In this document: piece by piece, positions 32,457-40,598 of the stretch
Layout: the number at the start of each line of letters is the position of its first letter
Position numbering within the stretch: position 1 is the first letter of the stretch
Assembly (NCBI GenBank): GCA_000283575.1
Contig: AP012044.1
Coordinates: 2,356,001 to 2,420,000 of the forward strand
Origin: Oscillibacter valericigenes Sjm18-20
GTDB taxonomy: Bacteria > Bacillota > Clostridia > Oscillospirales > Oscillospiraceae
Length of the DNA stretch: 64,000 bases
Direction of reading: 5' to 3'
Notes under the pieces: generated by a model
Database searches by the model: none
What the model was told of the DNA's origin: nothing
What the model saw: the letters and a program-made list of their open reading frames with translations, nothing else
Position numbers and translations under genes: made by a program

Positions 32457-33676
32457 TCCGCCGCCTCCATCCGTTCCGCCGCTGCCCGAATGGCTGTTTT
32501 CAGCTTCTCTGCCTTTTCCGGGTCCGTGTCGACCACGGCCTGCAAGGCTTCCGTCATGGCGTTGTATTTGCGCTGCCACTCGTCAAAGAGGAATTTGAAC
32601 GCCTGCGTGTCCTTGTCCGCCGCCGCCAGCTGCCGGCGCAGTTCCTCCGCGGCCCGGTCCGCAGCGTCCGCCCGGGCCTGCGCCTCCGTCACGCGGGCAT
32701 TGGCCTCCTTGACCTTTTCTTCCGCTTTGGCCTCCGCTTCCTCCCGGAGCTTTTTCAACTCTTCCTCGCCGGGCTGTTGTACCGCCACGTCCACCGGCTT
32801 TTTCCGCAGTTCCTCCAGCTTCTTTTCAAGCTCAGCCTTTTCGGTTTTGGCGTTTTCCAGCCCCGCCTTTGTCTCTTTCTCCTTTGCCCGGGCTGCCTTC
32901 AGCTTTTCCTCCAGCCCATCCGATTTCACCTTCAGGGCGTCCAGCTTAGCGGTTTCCTCACTCAAAACCTTCTGGGAATTCTTCTGCGCTATTTCAAGTT
33001 GGCTCACCGCCTCGTCCCGCTCCCGCTGCGCGTCGGATAAGCCGTCCTGCGCCTCCTGCACCCTCTTCAATGCCTCGTCCCGCTCCCGGATGGCCTTTTT
33101 CAACTCCTCGCCCGTCATGTCTGCCACGGACTTTTCAACGCCGTTTACGACGTGTTTTTCCGCCGCGAACTGCTCTCGTTCAGAATCCGGCAAAGCCAAT
33201 AGCGCCAATGCTTTGGTTGCTCCCAAATCCGCAATTTCTGCGGATTTGGAATACTCCCGCGCAATGCGCATGAAGTTCTGGGCATTGCGCTCGGAAATGT
33301 CCACTTTTTCCCGCAGCCAGTCCAGCCATTGCCCATGTTCCATCTGTGATTTTGCTTCATTCAGCCGACTTCCAATCTCCATAATCGCCGCGCCCGCCTG
33401 CCGTTTGTAGAAGACAATCTCCTGCGTAATCACGTCCAGATCCCTCGGCTCCGGTCTGGGCGGCTGTCCAGTCATGCCGTAATCCTCCGCCAGCTGCGCG
33501 CCCTCTCCGTCGTCGGGCTCCGCCGCCTCGCGTTTACGTTTTTCCATTTGCTCCACATAGTAGTTTGGTGTCATGCGGTGCGCCGATTCCATGGGGCTCA
33601 GTTTCTTCCCCTGTTCCGGAGCCTCGTCCAGCCCCAGCTCCGCCGCGATCTTCTTTGCCTGCGATAGATCATTCAT
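32453..33676 (-). CDS. DUF3102 protein with long coiled coil
   Basis: 407 residues. Residues about 75-175 carry the DUF3102 core (ITQEIVFYKRQAGAAIMEIGS, HGQWLDWLREKVDISERNAQNFMRI in parts), found in phage and plasmid proteins near partition or replication genes. Residues about 200-365 form an uninterrupted charged coiled coil. No membrane segment. It is upstream of the PcfJ/PcfK region; function unknown, possibly structural in replication or segregation. Confidence 0.75.
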   Translation of the reverse strand: MNDLSQAKKIAAELGLDEAPEQGKKLSPMESAHRMTPNYYVEQMEKRKREAAEPDDGEGAQLAEDYGMTGQPPRPEPRDLDVITQEIVFYKRQAGAAIMEIGSRLNEAKSQMEHGQWLDWLREKVDISERNAQNFMRIAREYSKSAEIADLGATKALALLALPDSEREQFAAEKHVVNGVEKSVADMTGEELKKAIRERDEALKRVQEAQDGLSDAQRERDEAVSQLEIAQKNSQKVLSEETAKLDALKVKSDGLEEKLKAARAKEKETKAGLENAKTEKAELEKKLEELRKKPVDVAVQQPGEEELKKLREEAEAKAEEKVKEANARVTEAQARADAADRAAEELRRQLAAADKDTQAFKFLFDEWQRKYNAMTEALQAVVDTDPEKAEKLKTAIRAAAERMEAAE

Positions 33677-35436
33677 GCGATCTGTACCTCAACTTTCTGT
33701 CTGGAGCGCACCGGCTCCCCTTTTGTGTTTCGCCTGCTGCCCTTGGCCACCCATTCCAGCCACGGGTCAAGAAAGCCCTTGTAGACCTCCCGTGGGTCCG
33801 GTGCAAACCGGCCTTTCGTCGTATACAGGCCCTCGTTTTTGTATCCGTGTATTTGCACCAGCTTGTCCCCGTTCATTTCAACGGTCAGGAACGGTTTATC
33901 CGGCGCGGATTCTTTTCGAAGAAACAAGATGGTAACCGCGCCGTCGATATGTCGATCCGCGTAGCCGCCTACACAATGCTGCAAGACCTTTCCCTCGGCC
34001 ACGATCTCCTCCCGGTTCTCCGGTATCCGGATCACAAGGCCTTCCGCCGCGTATCCGTAACGCTTTTCCAGTCCTTTTTTTCGGTCGGCGTAGGCCAGCA
34101 GGGCAAGGCGCTCTTTCTCCGCCTGCTCCTCCTGCCACTTTTTCTCTGCCGCCCGCTGCTGGCGCATCTGCTTCCGGTGCTCCTTCTCCATCCGCTTCCG
34201 GTTCTGCTCCGTCGTCTCCTCATGAGCCGTCCACAGATCCTTTGGAAATTTCACATCTTCCCGATAAATCCGCATTTCCATAGCTTCCGCCGCGGTCATG
34301 TAGTCTTTCCATGTCCGGAACGCCATGCCGAACGTGCGCTCTCCGTCCGCCTGCCGTCTGAGGTAGCGGATCAGATCCTTGATCGTTGTGCCGTATTCCT
34401 TAGCCAGCTTGGGAAGCTCCTTGTCCGCGGACCAGCCCAGAGCGTCTATAATTCCCTGACACTCCTCCATGGTTAGTCCCGCCTTCTGCTTCTTTGCCCG
34501 TTTATAGAGCGTCAGGACAGACATGCTCCGTTTCCGGGTGGCCATAAACGCTTTCAGTTCCCCGCCGTCCAGCCGGAACGCCTTTCGCGGGTCCTTTTCG
34601 CCCCACACAATATTGGCGGCGTTTTTCTTCTGTCTCCGGGTCCAGTCGTCCAGTACGTCCGTCATTCCGGCTTTTTGCAGCATCTCCACATTCTCCGGAT
34701 ACTGCGCCGCCATGGACAGAAAGCGCATCAGGTTCCACCATCCAGACTCTCGTCTGTTTCTGCACACTGTAAAGTTAATGTACTTTAAAAAACTTTTTTT
34801 CAAGCTCTCCAGCCCGATCACCTGATAATCGTCGTAGTGTATAAAGAGATAGCTGCCGCTTCGGAAGGGTTCCTTGAAAAATCCATTTACCTGCTTGTAC
34901 CAGGCACCTCCGTAAGAGCCGTGTTCCCATTGCACCGCCTCTCCCCGCCGGAAGCGGTAGACGTAAGTTGCCATATACAGCGGCTCCGTTGCCCAGTTAT
35001 GGTCATAGTCCTTGTTGGTCCAATAGGCCTGTGCATAGATCGTCTCTCCATTGTCCGCCGTGCTGAGAAAAATCACCGGTATGTAGGTCTCCAGACCTTT
35101 ACAATTTTTTGCGGTGCCCTTTGCCTTCAGTTCCACGGTCTTCCCGCAGAATGGGCATGAGGTCACAAGTCCGTGACGGCCCCAAAGTGCGTCCCGGACA
35201 GCGGGTGTAATTTCCTGCTCGGTGGTCATGCTCAAAAATCGTTCCTTCTGGTGGCAGCAGCTGCTCCAGAACTTCCGACCATTCCCGGATTTCTCATAGA
35301 AAAGGTAGTGGTCGTAGTAATCATTCACGGTGTCCAGCTCTTCCTGCTTCAGTCCGGGGAATTCATCAAAGGCCTTTTCCTTGCCCTCTTGCACAGCAAT
35401 CTTCATCGGCTGCGTTCCTTTGTGCTCATATCCCAT
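33673..35436 (-). CDS. PcfJ-like protein
   Basis: 587 residues. The conserved PcfJ segment is at the C-terminus: LQHCVGGYADRHIDGAVTILFLR, then KPFLTVEMNGDKLVQIHGYKN. Near the N-terminus C-x2-C (SCPFCGKTV) may bind zinc. PcfJ is known from the conjugative plasmid pCF10 and from many phages; its biochemical role is unknown. It pairs with the PcfK-like gene just upstream, keeping plasmid gene order K-J. Confidence 0.85.
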   Translation of the reverse strand: MGYEHKGTQPMKIAVQEGKEKAFDEFPGLKQEELDTVNDYYDHYLFYEKSGNGRKFWSSCCHQKERFLSMTTEQEITPAVRDALWGRHGLVTSCPFCGKTVELKAKGTAKNCKGLETYIPVIFLSTADNGETIYAQAYWTNKDYDHNWATEPLYMATYVYRFRRGEAVQWEHGSYGGAWYKQVNGFFKEPFRSGSYLFIHYDDYQVIGLESLKKSFLKYINFTVCRNRRESGWWNLMRFLSMAAQYPENVEMLQKAGMTDVLDDWTRRQKKNAANIVWGEKDPRKAFRLDGGELKAFMATRKRSMSVLTLYKRAKKQKAGLTMEECQGIIDALGWSADKELPKLAKEYGTTIKDLIRYLRRQADGERTFGMAFRTWKDYMTAAEAMEMRIYREDVKFPKDLWTAHEETTEQNRKRMEKEHRKQMRQQRAAEKKWQEEQAEKERLALLAYADRKKGLEKRYGYAAEGLVIRIPENREEIVAEGKVLQHCVGGYADRHIDGAVTILFLRKESAPDKPFLTVEMNGDKLVQIHGYKNEGLYTTKGRFAPDPREVYKGFLDPWLEWVAKGSRRNTKGEPVRSRQKVEVQIA

Positions 35437-35445
35437 CTCCGCGCC

Positions 35446-35808
35446 TCACAGAAACTCCGTCAGATCCAGCAGCATGGAACCGGGTTTCTCCGCCGTTTCC
35501 TCCGGCTCTTCCACGCTGGCGCAGAGGTTGACCGTCATGTGAAACTTGATATCGGCACCGGGAAAATAGAATCTCACCGCCCGCCGGTATGCCTCCAAAT
35601 CAGAGATCCCTGTCCCGCAGTTCTTCGCCACCGTCTTCATGCAGTCCTCAAAGCTGCCGCCCTGATAAATGGCCTGGGCGAACTCCGCGTCCTGTTTGCA
35701 GAAGCCGATCAGTGCGTCTTTTACCCCCTGCTTCATGATGGCGGCATATCTGTCATACGCCCCCTTGGAAAACTCCGTTTCCAGTTTCTTGACCGCTAAA
35801 TCCTTCAT
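35446..35808 (-). CDS. PcfK-like protein
   Basis: 120 residues from ATG 35808 after GGAGG. AVKKLETEFSKGAYDRYAAIM and FCKQDAEFAQAI match the PcfK family. Placed directly before the PcfJ gene, 9 bases apart. Role unknown. Confidence 0.8.
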   Translation of the reverse strand: MKDLAVKKLETEFSKGAYDRYAAIMKQGVKDALIGFCKQDAEFAQAIYQGGSFEDCMKTVAKNCGTGISDLEAYRRAVRFYFPGADIKFHMTVNLCASVEEPEETAEKPGSMLLDLTEFL

Positions 35809-35889
35809 TGCGTTCACACCTCCATTTAGTTCAAGAAAAGCAGATCTCTCTGACGACACCATGAAAAATCCGCTTTTCCTTTTCTCCTT

Positions 35890-36144
35890 TTACAGTGCCT
35901 CCACCTCCGCGCCGTGAAGCTCCGTATATTTCCGGTGGCACCGCTCGCACGCGCACAGAATCGCGGCGTATCTGGAAGCTCCCGGCACAATGACTTCCCC
36001 GATCAGCGGGTGCCGGACGCGCACCTCAATAGGAAAGCTCCACCGCTCTTTGCGTGTCCTGCGGTATCCCTCCTGAGATTGTTTCAGATTTTCCTGATAC
36101 CGGATCGCCGCCTGAACCTCCAGATCCCGCTCCGTCAATTTCAT
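35890..36144 (-). CDS. Hypothetical phage protein, 84 aa, C-x2-C
   Basis: ATG 36144 overlaps the stop of the previous gene (ATGA). Basic N-terminus, then VRHPLIGEVIVPGASRYAAIL and CACERCHRKY, where the cysteines may form a zinc site with another residue. No family recognised. Confidence 0.5.
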   Translation of the reverse strand: MKLTERDLEVQAAIRYQENLKQSQEGYRRTRKERWSFPIEVRVRHPLIGEVIVPGASRYAAILCACERCHRKYTELHGAEVEAL

Positions 36145-36407
36145 TTTTGCTGACAGTCGCTCTGGATAATGCCGGAGCAAGATGTTGCCCGATGCGGCGG
36201 CTTCCTTTTCCGAGTGCGTGGCAGTTCCGCCTGACGCCTTGCCGTCGCCTCCCTCCAGTGCGCGGCGAAATAGCTGGTCTTGCCCGCGCCTGCATGGCCA
36301 AAAGCGATGGTTCCGGGCTTGTTGTACTGGCGGCAGGGATGCTGGATTCCGTCTTTCTTCATCTGGGCTTTTGCCATCCGGCGGGCAATTTTCCTTGTGA
36401 TACTCAT
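36141..36407 (-). CDS. Hypothetical phage protein, basic, 88 aa
   Basis: ATG 36407 after AGGAGG. MSITRKIARRMAKAQMKKDG then IAFGHAGAGKTSYFAAHWRE: the GHAGAGKTS stretch resembles a P-loop (GxxxxGKS/T), but the protein is too short for an NTPase domain and is otherwise basic. Possibly a nucleic-acid-binding peptide. No family assigned. Confidence 0.45.
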   Translation of the reverse strand: MSITRKIARRMAKAQMKKDGIQHPCRQYNKPGTIAFGHAGAGKTSYFAAHWREATARRQAELPRTRKRKPPHRATSCSGIIQSDCQQK

Positions 36408-36544
36408 ATGTAAATTCCTCCTGTTTTTTTGAACAACATAACGGTCATATTTCAATGTGAGCCGCCAATCTCTTGCGGCGGAACTTTTCGCATGATTTCA
36501 TATTGACAAATCTCACTTTCTGGCCGATAATGGCCGTGATACCT

Positions 36545-36700
36545 CTATTCTCTTTTTCTTGCCGCCTCCGGTCTTGCACACCGGGGGCGGCTCTCTTTAT
36601 GTGTGCACACGGGGCAGATGTATTTGTGCGGGCTCGGTGCCTTTCTGGACACATTCCAGCGGTGGCGGCAGCGGGCGCAGATACGGTAACGGGGCTTCAT
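36545..36700 (-). CDS. Zinc-ribbon small protein, 51 aa
   Basis: MKPRYRICARCRHRWNVSRK, then YICPVCTHK: C8-x2-C11 and C29-x2-C32 form a complete zinc ribbon; the tail is basic. The ATG overlaps the stop of the gene upstream (ATGA) and GGAGG lies 10 bases before. Short zinc ribbons of this type are frequent phage nucleic-acid or protein-binding modules. Confidence 0.7.
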   Translation of the reverse strand: MKPRYRICARCRHRWNVSRKAPSPHKYICPVCTHKESRPRCARPEAARKRE

Positions 36701-37509
36701 GACTTGTCCACCTCCGCCCTGCTTACATCCAAAGTATCAAGTTGTAACGGCGTATCCGGCAATCGAAGTACAATGCCCTGCGCTTGTGCTGACGCAAGCA
36801 GCGCCTTAACGACGGTCTCATACTTGGCTTGAAGCTCTGCAACGCGGCGCTGATACATGGTCTCCTGCTGGTTGTATAGATACTGGTTGGATTTAAGCCC
36901 GAACATAAAATCATCGTAGGCAGTAAGCATGGCTCGGCTATCAGATACCAACTGTCGTTCTTCTTCCAACCGCAGGCCTTTAAGCTTTGCGTATACAGCT
37001 GAGCAGAGTTTCCCGTAGGGATTCACCATAATACGCCAGCCGATTGATGCCAGGGCAGTCTCAAGTGCCTTGGAGTTTGCATAAAAATCATTTCGATCCA
37101 GATCCCCCAGTTCGTCCTCAAACGCCTCGGCGGCGTCCTTGTACTGGCTGCTCATACCTCCCAGAACGTTATCAATAAACAGCTTTTTGAATCCTATCCG
37201 CTTCGCGAGCTCGTCGTTGCACAGGATTTGATACATCCAATCGTTGGCGTCCTCGTCGTCAAGCTGCCAGGCAGCCACGTCCATGAGCCACATCTTATCG
37301 CCGTAATCGGTCGTTTTCTCCCACCGTTCAATGAGCTTATTGCCATTGTCAGTGTAGTAGTAGTCCTGATTCTCCCAGCTGACATCCGCAAACATTTCGG
37401 ATAGAATCCCGATCTCCTCTCCTGATGCCATTTCTTGCAGCGCATCATAGATGTCCGTTGGCGAGTGATATTTCGATGTGCCGCTGTCAAAGGGGTCTCC
37501 ATCAATCAT
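36697..37509 (-). CDS. Hypothetical phage protein, 270 aa
   Basis: ATG 37509 lies just past the stop of the 3D-domain gene. Acidic N-terminus (MIDGDPFDSGTSKYHSPTD), a globular middle rich in D, W and Y (WENQDYYYTDNGNKLIERW), and a coiled-coil C-terminus (QQETMYQRRVAELQAKYE). No family recognised; no membrane segment. Confidence 0.55.
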   Translation of the reverse strand: MIDGDPFDSGTSKYHSPTDIYDALQEMASGEEIGILSEMFADVSWENQDYYYTDNGNKLIERWEKTTDYGDKMWLMDVAAWQLDDEDANDWMYQILCNDELAKRIGFKKLFIDNVLGGMSSQYKDAAEAFEDELGDLDRNDFYANSKALETALASIGWRIMVNPYGKLCSAVYAKLKGLRLEEERQLVSDSRAMLTAYDDFMFGLKSNQYLYNQQETMYQRRVAELQAKYETVVKALLASAQAQGIVLRLPDTPLQLDTLDVSRAEVDKS

Positions 37510-37511
37510 GC

Positions 37512-38222
37512 TCACAGGATCGCCTCCACCGGTGCCATCCAATACACCGTGGCCGTCGTTACGCCCAGCTGCACCGCCTCGGCATAGCTCTGGACGCACA
37601 GATCGATGTGTGCACCCTTTACCGCTTCACCGATATCGTCTGCTCGGTAATACTGGATATCTCCATCTCCGTAATCCACCAACACGTCACTGCCCAGTGG
37701 GATTATCTCGGGGTCAACTGCCACGGTGACGTAGGGTGTGGCCTTGACGCCGCTCTTGGTAATGCCGTCAGCTTTTCCGCAGCACTCTACGCAGGCAGCA
37801 TAATGCGTGACCGTGCAGTTTTCGATCTTGTGGGCCTTGGCCAGCAGTGCAGCTTCAATGTGGGCGTTTTCGTAGTCCTCCTGGACCGGGGCGTTCTCCA
37901 CCGGCATGACGGGAATCCCCGTATCAGGCTGCACCGCGTCCGCCTTGACCTTGATCGTCAGGCATAGCACCGCGCACAACATCAGCGCAATGACGGCCAG
38001 CCATGTGCAGCGGCGCCATTTCCGTGTTTCAGTTATGGTCCGCCGCACATTCTCCCGTGACTTTCGGATCTTGGCGGCATAATCGGCGGCGTCCTGCGCC
38101 TGGATGGTATTCAGAGTGTGCTCGAAGCAGGCTTCCCTGGAATCATGGCGGGCATCGCAGATTTCCAGATGGCTGATATGGCGCTCCATCGACCGGGCGT
38201 ACTTTTCTTTTCTCTGGCTCAT
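37512..38222 (-). CDS. Membrane-anchored 3D-domain protein
   Basis: 236 residues. One membrane helix at about 70-90 (WLAVIALMLCAVLCLTI) after a basic coiled-coil cytoplasmic part; the C-terminal ~100 residues are a 3D (double-psi beta-barrel, MltA-like) domain: VTHYAACVECCGKADGIT, VDPEIIPLGSDVLVDYG and RADDIGEAVKGAHIDLCV with the conserved aspartates. Such domains act on or bind peptidoglycan. An early-region wall enzyme may aid DNA entry protection or host wall remodelling; inference. Confidence 0.8.
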   Translation of the reverse strand: MSQRKEKYARSMERHISHLEICDARHDSREACFEHTLNTIQAQDAADYAAKIRKSRENVRRTITETRKWRRCTWLAVIALMLCAVLCLTIKVKADAVQPDTGIPVMPVENAPVQEDYENAHIEAALLAKAHKIENCTVTHYAACVECCGKADGITKSGVKATPYVTVAVDPEIIPLGSDVLVDYGDGDIQYYRADDIGEAVKGAHIDLCVQSYAEAVQLGVTTATVYWMAPVEAIL

Positions 38223-38353
38223 TGGTATTTTTCCCTTCTTCTGAGTTCAAATTTTTTGATTTGAAGTATTGCTCCGTTCGGTGACTTTTCCCGAAATGAA
38301 ATCTCCCACATCCGCTGCTTCCCCTTGTGATGAATTTTCCTTTTCCGGCTCAT
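38219..38353 (-). CDS. Small basic phage protein, 44 aa
   Basis: MSRKRKIHHKGKQRMWEISF start, strongly basic, preceded by GGAGGG and the same ATACCAATGAGCC context as the downstream 3D-domain gene. ATGA overlap with that gene. Function unknown. Confidence 0.5.
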   Translation of the reverse strand: MSRKRKIHHKGKQRMWEISFREKSPNGAILQIKKFELRRREKYQ

Positions 38354-38378
38354 TGGTATTTCTTCCCTCCTGTACTGC

Positions 38379-38407
38379 TTGTCCTTCCGCCGCAACGATG
38401 GTAAAAT
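38379..38407 (+). promoter_or_regulatory. Promoter of the DUF2513 gene (first of a matched pair)
   Basis: -35 TTGTCC (38379-38384), 17-bp spacer, -10 TAAAAT (38402-38407). The same elements with nearly the same flanks (CTTGTCCTT, GGTGGTAAAATATGG-like) occur at 39642-39670 before the other plus-strand early gene. Confidence 0.75.
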
Positions 38408-38429
38408 ATGGGTGAAAGGGAGTGCAGCC

Positions 38430-38843
38430 ATGAAATTAAATCACGAATGTGTCAGAGACACGCTTTTACTGCTTGAATCTTTACCATACGTAATAACGAA
38501 TGATGATGGGGATGTTGAATTTGTTGGCGTCTGGTTTCCAGCAATCTGTAGTAGCCTTGCAACATATCCACAAGAAGTGATTTACTACACACTGTCAAAA
38601 ATGGACGAGGCTGGATTTATAGATATGTCGGTTCACTGGGGCGGCGGCACACTTAGTAGCTGCTGTGTAAATTACATCACCTATGAAGGGCATGAGTTTT
38701 TAGAAAAGATCAGGCCAGAAACAGTGTGGAAGAAAACAACTACTATTGCCGGCGAAATCGGAAGTTTTGGACTAAAAACTATTGGCAAGATAGCAGAGGG
38801 TGTTACGACTGCATCAATTAATGCAATGATTTCAGGTGGATAG
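38430..38843 (+). CDS. DUF2513 protein
   Basis: 137 residues from ATG 38430 with AAGGGAG upstream. MKLNHECVRDTLLLLESLPY and the C-terminal GLKTIGKIAEGVTTASINAM match DUF2513, a family of small phage-borne proteins of unknown role. Oriented against the early operon with its own promoter and more AT-rich, so probably cargo expressed in the lysogen. Its last 12 bases overlap the facing gene. Confidence 0.8.
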   Translation: MKLNHECVRDTLLLLESLPYVITNDDGDVEFVGVWFPAICSSLATYPQEVIYYTLSKMDEAGFIDMSVHWGGGTLSSCCVNYITYEGHEFLEKIRPETVWKKTTTIAGEIGSFGLKTIGKIAEGVTTASINAMISGG

Positions 38844-39131
38844 TCTCCAATCGTCTGCCTCCAAGTCCTCTGCCGATGGACTCCAATTCGCTTGACTTCC
38901 ATTTTCAAATACGCTCTCTAAGATACAATGGTTGGGCGAATCGGTAGGCTGTATTTTTGCAGCTGCGCTACACGGATTTTCCGTGATGCAGTTCCATGCA
39001 GTGCGTGTGATATACGGTTTCTGTGGCGTTGTAGCCGCCACCGCTTCATGAATGTTCAGGTTTATCAATCTCCTTTTATTCCACCATGGGTTGCTCTTCA
39101 TAAACTTCAGAGGCTTATCCCCCTCACACAT
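38832..39131 (-). CDS. Hypothetical phage protein, 99 aa
   Basis: ATG 39131 overlaps the TGA of the nuclease-like gene (ATGTGTGA) with GGGAG upstream. MCEGDKPLKFMKSNPWWNKR start, Asn/Thr/Ser-rich rest. No family recognised. Converges with the DUF2513 gene and overlaps it by 12 bases. Confidence 0.5.
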   Translation of the reverse strand: MCEGDKPLKFMKSNPWWNKRRLINLNIHEAVAATTPQKPYITRTAWNCITENPCSAAAKIQPTDSPNHCILESVFENGSQANWSPSAEDLEADDWRLST

Positions 39132-39465
39132 AATTTTTTCCGAACTCCCGGATAAAGTCCTCTGTCGTCCAGCCGTTTTCTTCCATGGCCTTTCTCTGGC
39201 CATGCTCGTGGAGCTTCTGCATGGTCTCCGGGTTCTGGTGCGCTGCATCGGGCCCGTTTTCGTGGCAGCGGTCATGGCACAGATAGACCCACAACCCGTA
39301 TTGCTCCGACTTCGCGCGAAAGGGGCCGCCGAAAAGATGGTGCTTGTCCAGCGGGTCCGCACAGCCGTTCCGGCCGCATTGCCAGCACACATACGGGATA
39401 TTTACCTTTGCTTTCTTTGTCTTGATTTTTCCACTTCTGGCGGATACGCTTTTGGGGTACATCAT
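39124..39465 (-). CDS. HNH-like zinc-binding phage protein
   Basis: 113 residues from ATG 39465 (GAGGCGG upstream). YVCWQCGRNGCADPLDKHHLF and LWVYLCHDRCHENGPDAAH: two CxxC-type pairs and the HH of an HNH-like fold, with RKAMEENGWTTEDFIREFGK at the end. Resembles phage recombination-type or NinG-like nucleases, not proven. Confidence 0.7.
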   Translation of the reverse strand: MMYPKSVSARSGKIKTKKAKVNIPYVCWQCGRNGCADPLDKHHLFGGPFRAKSEQYGLWVYLCHDRCHENGPDAAHQNPETMQKLHEHGQRKAMEENGWTTEDFIREFGKNYV

Positions 39466-39620
39466 GACTTTTCCGCCTCTGGACTGATCTTCATGCCCAG
39501 CGCCCGGACTTTCCACCCGGATTCCGCCAGATCGGATTTGATACGATCTAGCTTTTTGAATATCTTGATCCTTCCTTCATCCGGGGCATTGATCTCCAGA
39601 GTCAGTTTGATTTTGACCAT
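39462..39620 (-). CDS. Small phage protein, 52 aa
   Basis: ATG 39620 with GAGAGGA upstream. MVKIKLTLEINAPDEGRIKI start; amphipathic, basic. Overlaps the next gene by four bases. Unknown function. Confidence 0.5.
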   Translation of the reverse strand: MVKIKLTLEINAPDEGRIKIFKKLDRIKSDLAESGWKVRALGMKISPEAEKS

Positions 39621-39641
39621 TGATTTGTCCTCTCTGATTGC

Positions 39642-39670
39642 TTGTCCTTTCGCTGTGCGGGTGGTAAAAT
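39642..39670 (+). promoter_or_regulatory. Promoter of the 76-aa plus-strand gene (second of a matched pair)
   Basis: -35 TTGTCC (39642-39647), 17-bp spacer, -10 TAAAAT (39665-39670), then ATGGCGACAAAAGGAGG. Near copy of the promoter at 38379-38407. An ATG at 39671 directly after the -10 cannot be the start of translation; the real start is the GTG at 39695. Confidence 0.75.
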
Positions 39671-39694
39671 ATGGCGACAAAAGGAGGTGTTATT

Positions 39695-39925
39695 GTGGAT
39701 GAATTGACCGCGGATTTTTTCGAACAAAACGATCACGCATTGAGATCATCAAAAATCGTTCTTCGAGACAGCCTCGGCGCTTTAGCGGTCCAGATATTGG
39801 TGGCCCGTGAAGATGTCGCGCATATGGATTACAGTAAAATGCTCCATAAACTGTATGACATTATTGATGATCTTCACTCGGCGTATGACAGCAATTGCCC
39901 TGATTTTGGTGTTGGGCGGCATTAA
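39695..39925 (+). CDS. Hypothetical plus-strand phage protein, 76 aa
   Basis: GTG 39695 with AAGGAGG 7 bases upstream. MDELTADFFEQNDHALRSSK start, helical and acidic. No family recognised. Own promoter; tail-to-tail overlap of 65 bases with the facing gene at 39861-40091. Confidence 0.6.
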   Translation: MDELTADFFEQNDHALRSSKIVLRDSLGALAVQILVAREDVAHMDYSKMLHKLYDIIDDLHSAYDSNCPDFGVGRH

Positions 39926-40091
39926 GGGAGAGAACTTTCTGGGCATCGACACTGTCCAGAAAGTTTTTCTCTTCATTCCGCAAATCGTATGCGAGGCATT
40001 GAACTGCGGTGATAGCGGTTGTAAAGGATGCTCCGCTGTTAACAATCACTGTACGCATTTCCTGCTTTAATTCTTTGACATTCGTTTTCAT
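39861..40091 (-). CDS. Hypothetical phage protein, 76 aa
   Basis: ATG 40091 with AAAGGAG upstream. MKTNVKELKQEMRTVIVNSG and AVQCLAYDLRNEEKNFLDS; helical. No family recognised. First gene after the Cro-like pair, overlapping the facing plus-strand gene by 65 bases. Confidence 0.55.
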   Translation of the reverse strand: MKTNVKELKQEMRTVIVNSGASFTTAITAVQCLAYDLRNEEKNFLDSVDAQKVLSLNAAQHQNQGNCCHTPSEDHQ

Positions 40092-40157
40092 GGTGCGTCT
40101 CCTTTCCTATGCAGCCGCGTGTTTACACGGCGTTTTCCTGTTGCTCCAAAAGAAGGC

Positions 40158-40370
40158 TTACGCAGACATTCCGCCTTTTGGAAAATAGATGTGTAGTTCC
40201 TCCGGTTTGGCCTGGCAAATGTCTAGACATTTGTACATCTCGTCAATGCTCCATGGGGTACGGCCCGTGAAACGCTGGCTCACTGCCGGGGCCTTGATTC
40301 CAAGCTCTTTACCAAGGTCACATTGCCGCATACCTAATTGGCGTAAGCGGCCTGCTAAATATCGGTACAT
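40158..40370 (-). CDS. Cro/XRE-family regulator
   Basis: 70 residues. HTH of the XRE type: RQLGMRQCDLGKELGIKAPAVSQRF, ending in a short acidic helix. Second of two minus-strand HTH genes in the lysogeny switch; probably an early regulator. Confidence 0.75.
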   Translation of the reverse strand: MYRYLAGRLRQLGMRQCDLGKELGIKAPAVSQRFTGRTPWSIDEMYKCLDICQAKPEELHIYFPKGGMSA

Positions 40371-40397
40371 TGCAAAGCGATCCTCCTTCCTTCTGTG

Positions 40398-40598
40398 TTA
40401 TGCGCTTTCGGTTCCATCGGGCCTAAGTAGCTCGTCCACCGTGCAGTCGTATAGCTTTGCGAGTTTGACGAGTACGGCCGCGCGTGGGGCTGTTTTTCCG
40501 GTTTCCCAAAGGCATACGGCGGATTGGTTCACTCCAACTTTTTCCGCAACTGCATCCTGGGAAAGCCCGGACTTTTTTCGCTGGGACAAAAAACTCAT
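40398..40598 (-). CDS. Cro/XRE-family regulator (first early gene)
   Basis: 66 residues from ATG 40598, AAGGAGG upstream. SFLSQRKKSGLSQDAVAEKV then SAVCLWETGKTAPRA is a classic XRE HTH; ends LYDCTVDELLRPDG. It faces the repressor across the operator region, so is the likely Cro. The palindrome at 40614-40627 overlaps its leader. Confidence 0.85.
   Translation of the reverse strand: MSFLSQRKKSGLSQDAVAEKVGVNQSAVCLWETGKTAPRAAVLVKLAKLYDCTVDELLRPDGTESA

Noticed and set aside
36141..36407. P-loop NTPase from GHAGAGKTS
   Set aside because: The protein is only 88 residues, basic, and lacks Walker B and sensor elements; the match may be accidental.
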